This document shows, in pieces, positions 57,294 to 64,000 of a stretch of DNA of 64,000 nucleotides. This DNA comes from Climacium dendroides (lineage: Eukaryota; Streptophyta; Bryopsida; Hypnales; Climaciaceae). The DNA lies in the NCBI GenBank assembly GCA_950106755.1, contig OX467089.1:25525345-25589344 (forward strand), read 5' to 3'. Both the position numbers and the translations under genes were made by a program. Under the pieces are notes generated by a model. That model was not told where the DNA came from and did not search any database. It saw only the letters and a list, made by a program, of their open reading frames with translations. Every line of letters starts with the position of its first letter. Position 1 is the first letter of the stretch.

Positions 57294-58266
57294 CTAAAAA
57301 AACTACACTATTATGCCTAAATGAGGTTTGAAATCCTACTTCAAATACAATTCTTGCTTTTGACTTAACTATTAGTAATGGATCTCCTACTAATCCTAAA
57401 TACATTCTACATGGATTGTTTTACCTCCTACCACCCCACTTGTATAAAGAGCTTGTTCACTAATTGAAAGACTTTTGAAGTAGCATGAGAGAATTGTTAA
57501 ATTTTTTATTTATTTATGAACTTAATGCCCAATTTTTTATTAAATTATATAATGCCAAATTTATTCTTTTTTAACTTTGATGTCAGATAATTAATTAAAG
57601 TTAACCCTACCATATTGCTATGATACTTTACAAATCATATAGAACTAACATGAGAATCTTCAACAATTAGATGCATCAAAAAACCAAAATTTTGTGAAGT
57701 TCAAACATTATCATTCCATTACCAAGTTTTGTCCCCAAAATGGAGAGATCACACTTCCACAATCCATGGCTTAATAAAGCACCAATAATTGAGAATAGAA
57801 TCACCCATAAATCAAGCACACTAAGAGTCCTGACCACAAAGAATATGATGAAAATCCAAATGATGAACTCTGACTTGTTCAATGACTTCTCCCAATGGCT
57901 TCCTTTACTGATAGTTTACCATGCATTCCTTCCCGATTCCTGCTCCTATTTACGATGGTATTTAAGAAGGTATTTAAGATGATATTTAGGCAGACTTGAT
58001 AACGGGTGCTCTTAGCTTGGAGCTCATGACAAAGAGGAACTTGGACAAACTTGCAGGATCACAAAACTGAACTCGTTCAATAGGATATATTCAGTCTACG
58101 GTAATGGCACCCAATTTAGGCAGTACAACCACGTCTCATGCTTCAACTGACAAGAATGGAAACAAATCTTCAAATTCCAGAACATGAGTGAGTACAGACG
58201 AAAATTGACCCAACAGGAAATTGACTGCCGGTGCTTAACTATTCTCAACAATCGTTGAAAAAAATT
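57294..58266. other. Repeat-derived DNA, then 3' flank of the EDRF1-like gene
   Basis: No gene seen. Around 57,946-57,985 a TTTAxGATGGTATTTAAGA-like motif is repeated three times. The last 250 bp probably include the EDRF1 3' untranslated region. Confidence 0.4.
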
Positions 58267-61200
58267 TCAAGAGTGCCACATGTTATACAAGACGCCTAAA
58301 TCCTTTCCTCCTGCAAGCTTCAAAGCCGAGCCATACATCTTTTTCAGTGTATCGACATCATGGGCCTTAGAGGGACTACTACCATTCACTTCATTCCTGT
58401 CACCACTCTTCCGAAATCTGCTTGGGGCACTCCCGCTGCTCGATTTTGAAGCCAACAATGCTGCGCCAAGCATGGTTTTGAGAAGACTCTGTAGCTGCAA
58501 AGTGAAAGCAGAAGAGATTGCTGGTGACACATTTCCAGTGCTCCCATCTTCATTTATGAATTTCACAGCTCGACAACCTTCTAAAAGATGTAGAAGAGCT
58601 TGCTCAAATACCTGAAGAGACACTCACAGGACATGTCAGCAGAGCAGGTTAGGACACTAAATACACTACGGACCTCATTCTGTCTCCTATACAGGCCACT
58701 ATTACCAACAGCAACTCATCTATTCATTCACAGAGTAATAAAAAATTGATCTTCAAGAGATTGGGCTCTTGTACCCTAAGGGATCTCTCCACAGCTCTAT
58801 AGTAATCTCCCCCAAATCACATTGCCACATATGTTAAAATGTTTAACCTCTACGTAAGTCTTACTTTGAGTTCCTGCTTATCAAAATCAAAGGCACGCAA
58901 AACTCCTACAAGATCGAAACCTATACACTATTGCTCTGGTTCAGTGCGCTTACCGCATTCGCATGGGATACAGGTGCCACAGCCAAGCACATGGCGGACC
59001 GTTCCATCAAAATCTGAAGAAACATATCTGGATGAGTGTCGGCATGGTAGTACTCCAATGCTTTCTGCCAATATCGATCAGCCATGGATGCCAGTCGCTT
59101 GGCTACCTGCAACCTGGTGTCTCGTTTCTGAACATTGGACTCTTCCACCAGCACAGCCATAGCAAACAAGCAGCTGTCTCTTTGTTGGCAGCCCAGTTGA
59201 AACTGAGCGTACGCAGCTTCTTGTGCACGAAGCGTACCCAAGGATTCGTACAATACCAACGCCTTCGAAATCGCCTCTTTGGCTGAGATACTTGCTTTTC
59301 TGTCACTCTCCAGCTCTGCCCTAGATTCCCTCGCTTTTGGATTCGTATTCAAGAACTTGTCCTCTCTTGCAAGAAGCATCCCTAGTTTCAAATAAGTGTG
59401 AGCTAATTGTGTGTAGATCTCATTGCACAACCCTCGCATGGAGCGCTCAACGCCATCTCCCCATGCCAGAAGCTCTTTTCTGCCCTCACCATAAAACTCC
59501 AAAGCTTCTTGATAGAGAAACCGTGCTTCCCCCACTGTGGTTAGGAAGGAGTAATAAAAATGAGGAAGCTGACATCCTTCCCAACTGGACAGCTGAGATG
59601 CAAAAACCTCCGCAGCTGCTCTGCGGCCATGAGCAAGGTTACAATGGACTAAAACTATGTTAGGCAGGTCTTTCACTGCACGAAATGCAACAATAGCTGT
59701 TTCAAAGGCAGCCTCAGCTGATTTCACGTTGCCTTGCGCAAGCCTCCTTCGACCCAGCTCGTTGCAAGCCCAGCCCTTTTTTCGGAGCGCACTTTCATAG
59801 TCTCGCAAATGAATGGAGTCTGCAAAAGCATCCACGGCAGCAGAATAGCACACTGAAGCAGCCGACAAGTTTTTCTCCCAGTCGTTCACAACAGGCCTTC
59901 CCAGGTAAGAAAATATGTCCAGTTTCTCATCAATAACGGTTTCAGGCTTCCTGGTTTTCGCAACCGAGGTAATGGCGGTTCCATTCACATCAGAGCTGAG
60001 CTTGTTGTCCTTCTCCTGAGGCGAGATGTCTACAGCGGAGTTTTTGCTACTGTTCTTTTTGACGTGCTTCCGTGCATACTTGCCTGAACTTCCTTCTGGA
60101 GAAAAACTACTGCTGGCAGATATGCCACTGCTAGCACGATCATTCTGGCAGCTACAACTCGTCAAGCTGCAAATCTCACAGTTCCCTTGAAACTGCCCCA
60201 CTTTTTTCTTCAACCTTTTCACTTCCTTCATGACTTCTTGTGCCATTTTCAGCTCTTCACCAGGCGATACATCTTGGTGTTTAATCACATCAGAATCACC
60301 CAAAGAACGCTGAATCTCGGCAAACACGTCCCCCACAAGACCCCACAGTTGCCCCCAAAACAATCCTTTGTGCACTTCCTTTGATGAACCCGTGCCAAAG
60401 CTTCCCCTTTCTTTGTCTGGCTGAGGAGTGGATCCGCGCGCCAGACAGGCCAATTCAGCAGCTTTGAGGGCTCGACTGAACTGACCATCTTCTTTATATG
60501 CTTGCCCAAGAGTGAAATAAGATTCTCCCAGCAGCTGCAGAAGCTGCCACAGCTTTTCGTCCATTCCAAATCCTACTTCAATATCTCGGAAGTCACAAAT
60601 GGCTACACACTCAGGCTCTCCACAAACACATTCTGTGTAATGAGAGTGGCTGCTGAGCTTCGGGCCAACATGCTCGGGAGACACTCGTTTCTCTCCAACG
60701 TCTTGAAGTTGTCGTTGCCATCTTAAAGATTTTATGGCCTGCGAGAGGTGATGTACTGCTGCCAGCCGTGCCGACACTGGGTCGGCAAGTGCTTGAACTA
60801 CATGTGGTACTGGGTCTGAGACCAAGGACGATGCTTCTACAATGGATGCATTAGCCAGAACAAGATCAGTGGGTGTGGATTTAGCGTGTCCATCCACGTT
60901 CTCCACGTCGGCAGTTGTCGAATTTCCAGGCATGATTTCTTGCACGGAAGAGAGAATGTCGGCGCTCTCCTCCACGTGGATGATGGATTCTGAAGCGGAA
61001 TCCTCCTGCAAACCGACGTCTGTTTCAATAGAAGGAAGCTCTAAGGTAGGTTTTTGCACATCCTCTTTCACGCTGTCATTGTCCTCCAGTAAAAGGGGCT
61101 GCAGCATCACCCCCAGTTGCTTGTAACATGCGAGAATAAGCCTAGCAGCATGTTCATGAGCAGATGCACGTATAACCTGAAGAATCCAACCGTCAAGGTA

Positions 61201-64000
61201 TCGAGTCAGCAATATTATACGCAAAAGACGTGAAGTCGCAATGTGTTATATAAATGTGTATTATATGAAACAATAAACTCGTTCAAAAATACGAAATCAC
61301 ACAACGTTTGAGTCAAAACACGTGTATACTAGAGAAGCTAGAGGAGTGAAACCTTGCCAATTGTAACACGGCTAAGTTTTCTAATAGGGACTGGGTTTTC
61401 TATATGTAACCAATTGGATCTAGTGAGCCAAACACGAATCTTATAATCATATATTGAGAGGATAGGAGAGCACAAGTCAGGAGAGAAAAAGGTTTGAATT
61501 GAATGTATGAGAAAGGCACAAACCAGGTGCTCTTGCTCATCCATATACTCCAGGCACTTTCCAAAGAGTTTCGCACATTTCATCCTGTCGGCTGGGTCCT
61601 GCGAGATGTAGACGTGTCTGTTATATTTCTATAGCTTCTTTATCCAGGTGAAGGAAAGTACAGTCATTGGACACCGCAGGAAAGGCAATTTCCACACCGC
61701 AAAAGCATGGGCATCTCCGATTACAACCATTGAGTAAGCTTGTAAAGAAAAACCAAGAATTACCAGCAAAGACACTTACAGAAAGTCCCAGTCTAAGCAC
61801 CCAAGTCACCTAAATAAATTTTAAATATCCTCCAGAAAATCTGCAATTGAGAAGGATTGAGGTGTGTCCGACATTTTCAAGATAATAGAGTTATCCTTTG
61901 AATTCAACACTATTTCAGATTTGGGATTGAACTACCAAAAAAGGCATAGCCAACAACTATTCACAGCATCACTTATTAAATCTATCCTTACTTTTTCACT
62001 TGAAAACCCCACATTTGAATGAATTTAAGGATAACACTAATGAAGAAGAAATTTTCATTTCGAGTATACATGTATTGGCTTTGCTTCTTTTATTTTTAGA
62101 ATATCTTAACCAGCACTCGCAATAAATGTGGGGACGAAGTTATTCCGTAGGTTCTGTCAGAATGATTAGTAGATGAGCAACACAAGAACCTGACAACAAA
62201 GGGAGATAGGGTGAACACCTGAGATCGGGATAGACGGTTAGCGAGGCGATACAAAAGCATGGCCAATGGCAGAGAATAGTGACCATTGCCTCGATTTCTT
62301 GAAGAAGGCAGTGTGCCACACTCCTCGTCTTCCTTGTCACCACAAGTATTTCGCGTTTTTGATATCACGGACAGATCAAACAACTGCATGAGATCCTCTC
62401 CAGCGTTCTTGAAAAGCTGTCATAGAAGTAGCACAATTTTAGATACCATAGAGTACTCCCTTCAGAGGTTCAAACAATGGAAAATCCAGAAAAAATCTTT
62501 TCTCACCATAACATCATAAGGTTGCAAGATCGCATACCCAATATGTGCCTGGGTCTTGTTTACAATTCTCTTGTAGGAACCGAAGAACAGAGGATGCATT
62601 CTGCTGAACCACATGAGGGCTGAAAAAGGCAGTGCCATCGTCTGATAGTCCCTTGAGAAGAAAAATGTCATCTGTTTTCAGGAGCTCGTAACCTTGAACC
62701 ACCCCGTTGCGGTGATAACACACAGCGAGCTCGGGAATACTCGCCATCACATTATCCAGCCAGGCATCCAACCACATCAACGGCGTCACCTGTACAGAAT
62801 AGTTCCTTGTCAGTCCATAAAAAATGACTCACAATGGCTGTCCAAGGTAAGCTACCTATAACAAAAGCAGCTGAACTTAAGTGCAGTTCATTCACAGCAA
62901 TCCAAGACGGTTTGTAAAAGTTGAGACAAGGGTTTTTCTTCTGACCAAAAAAATGAAACTCTACAAATCTTGGATACCTGATCATCCAAAAGACGACACA
63001 GCAGTATGTAACAAAATTTAATTCAAATTTTTTACAGTTAACCCCTAAATGCCCAGATGGTCAAAAGTGGCTGCTTCCGTGAGAGGAAGTAAATCATGTA
63101 GGAAGCCAAAGGAAGTGAACAAAATATACCAGTAGAGAGAAGAAATCATATCCTACATGAAAAATAGAAAATGTTTTGAATGTTACTATAATAGAATACT
63201 AGCTTCCAAAGTTGATTTTCACTTTTTAGCTTAGGCATTTACGTGGAAAACAGCAGGTCTTGCTGCAACAGAAGAAGCGGTAGGTGGCCAAGATAGGACA
63301 ATAGCCCTTCCAATTCTGAGATATTGGTAACTACGCTAACAGTAATTCTATCAACATAATTCTAAATCAAGCTCAGGCACATAGATGCATCTGAAAAATC
63401 AAAGTAAATAAAATGATGAGCTCCCACCTGACGACCGATCTCCATCAGATGCAGGCTGACAGCTGCATGCTTCTCATTACTGAAAAGAAGCAAGTCGCTT
63501 CCCAAAAGCATGCGCAGATTCTGGAACTGCCAAAAGAGAACCCTGACGAAACTCTCGGATGCAGATTGCCTTGGCGGCATATCTGGATCTTTTGGAATAA
63601 AATTCGAGCTCTGTTGCTGCTCCCGCATAAATTTCCCCTTCTGAAAATCGATGCCTCCTTCGCAGCCATTCCGGCGACTCACCACTCTTTGCTTCCCCTT
63701 CTTACTCGCCCTCGATGAGGCTCTAGATCGTACATCATCTTCACTGCAACAGCTTGTGCTTTCTGAGAAGGAGTCTTCCACCACTTGCCATGGGACGCGC
63801 CCCGATGATTTCAAGCTTCCAAATCCAGGAGGAACTGTTCCTGGTGGTTGTCTCCTCGTGCTGGAAGTAGGAGTCCCTTCACTACTGTCGCAGGTTTTGG
63901 GAGAATCTGGACCCTCATCATGAACCGAATGTTGCACAAACTTTGAAAATAAATTCTTCTCCATCGCCTTGGCTTGATTTTTCTTCCTCCTTGCAATTTT
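58267..64000 (-). CDS. EDRF1: EDRF1-like TPR protein, 5' end beyond the window
   Basis: The exons are 63428->64000, 62538-62789, 62219-62416, 61524-61598, 58954-61176 and 58267-58611. All joins are in phase, giving 1,221 aa here. Conserved blocks: VRVLFWQFQNLRMLLGSDLL, LFSNEKHAAVSLHLMEIGRQ, PLMWLDAWLDNVMASIPEL, NGVVQGYELLKTDDIFLLKG, SVLRFLQENCKQDPG, LFDLSVISK, MLLYRLANRLS, CAKLFGKCLEYMDEQEHL and RASAHEHAARLILACYKQLG. These match plant erythroid differentiation-related factor 1-like proteins. The 741-codon exon holds TPR-like helices (SYFTLGQAYKEDGQFSRALKAAELACLARG; AHTYLKLGMLLARE) and an unstructured, Ser/Lys-rich middle. The frame is open through base 64000 (KIARRKKNQAKA before MEKNLF), so that Met is internal. 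The family's animal member affects globin gene expression; the plant function is not established. Confidence 0.93.
63038..63240. mobile_element. TTAACCCCTAAA-ended insertion in an EDRF1 intron
   Basis: The intron 62790-63427 contains TTAACCCCTAAATGCCCAG (63,038-63,056). About 170 bp later comes TTTTAGCTTAGGCATTTACG, whose reverse complement starts CGTAAATGCC. The internal text TTTTGAATGTTACTATAATA resembles TTTGAAAGTTATTATAATA in the transaldolase intron at about 51,467, so the same family inserted in both genes. Confidence 0.5.

Noticed and set aside
58839..61126. Several plus-strand frames of 65-108 residues opposite the EDRF1 exons
   Set aside because: They are shadows of the 2.2-kb coding exon; the minus strand carries the conserved protein.
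1..64000. tRNA and rRNA genes
   Set aside because: Reading the GC-richer patches did not reveal a convincing tRNA cloverleaf (B-box GGTTCGAATCC-type) or rRNA segment; a tRNAscan-type search would be needed to exclude one.

Overview
This window comes from the nuclear genome of a land plant, most likely a non-seed plant (bryophyte, lycophyte or fern). The evidence is: multi-exon genes with GT-AG (and one GC-AG) introns, a plastid-type transaldolase with an apparent transit peptide, plant-type EDRF1 and cytosolic SHMT proteins, PIF/Harbinger transposon genes, and a nuclear copy of plant mitochondrial DNA that carries an intron-interrupted atp6. The species cannot be fixed from the sequence. Most of the window is AT-rich repeat-derived DNA; the conserved genes are short islands of higher GC.

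Layout. 0-4.4 kb: AT-rich, fold-back repeats. 4.4-6.2 kb: PRCC-like nuclear protein (minus, 3 exons). 6.5-10.6 kb: a Tourist-like MITE with a TTA target duplication, a long-TIR fold-back element, tandem repeats and a GC-rich island. 10.9-20.1 kb: two arrays of palindromic ~110-130 bp units lie in opposite orientation on either side of a SANT/MYB-like gene of the PIF/Harbinger partner type, which is broken by one in-frame TAG. 20.6-22.2 kb: a decayed gene whose C-terminal part resembles a 2-oxoglutarate/Fe(II) oxygenase. 22.6-26 kb: dispersed repeats. 26.1-27.4 kb: an uninterrupted Harbinger DDE transposase. 29.3-30.5 kb: a kelch-like/F-box-associated protein without an F-box and with an in-frame TAA near its 5' end. 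33.2-36.2 kb: a GC-rich SHMT gene with a probable leader intron. 36.5-43.3 kb: AT-rich repeats. 43.8-44.3 kb: a mosaic nuclear mitochondrial insert (nad7 end, group II maturase piece, atp6 exon plus intron start). 48.0-53.1 kb: plastid-type transaldolase (13 exons, 402 aa, minus). 53-58 kb: repeats. 58.3-64.0 kb: EDRF1-like TPR protein (minus, 6 exons visible, 5' end beyond the window).

The housekeeping genes are not a pathway cluster: SHMT serves one-carbon metabolism, transaldolase the pentose phosphate pathway, and PRCC and EDRF1 are putative nuclear regulators. The most unusual stretch is 10.9-27.4 kb. There, a fold-back-like structure made of palindromic satellite, a SANT/MYB transposon protein gene, a possible nucleic-acid oxygenase relic and a DDE transposase lie within about 17 kb. 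A short terminal motif, TTAACCCCTAAAGGACC and its variants, recurs about twenty times through the window and marks the ends of one or more dispersed repeat families.

Exon boundaries were worked out by eye from reading frame, splice dinucleotides and family conservation; phases agree for every joined gene.
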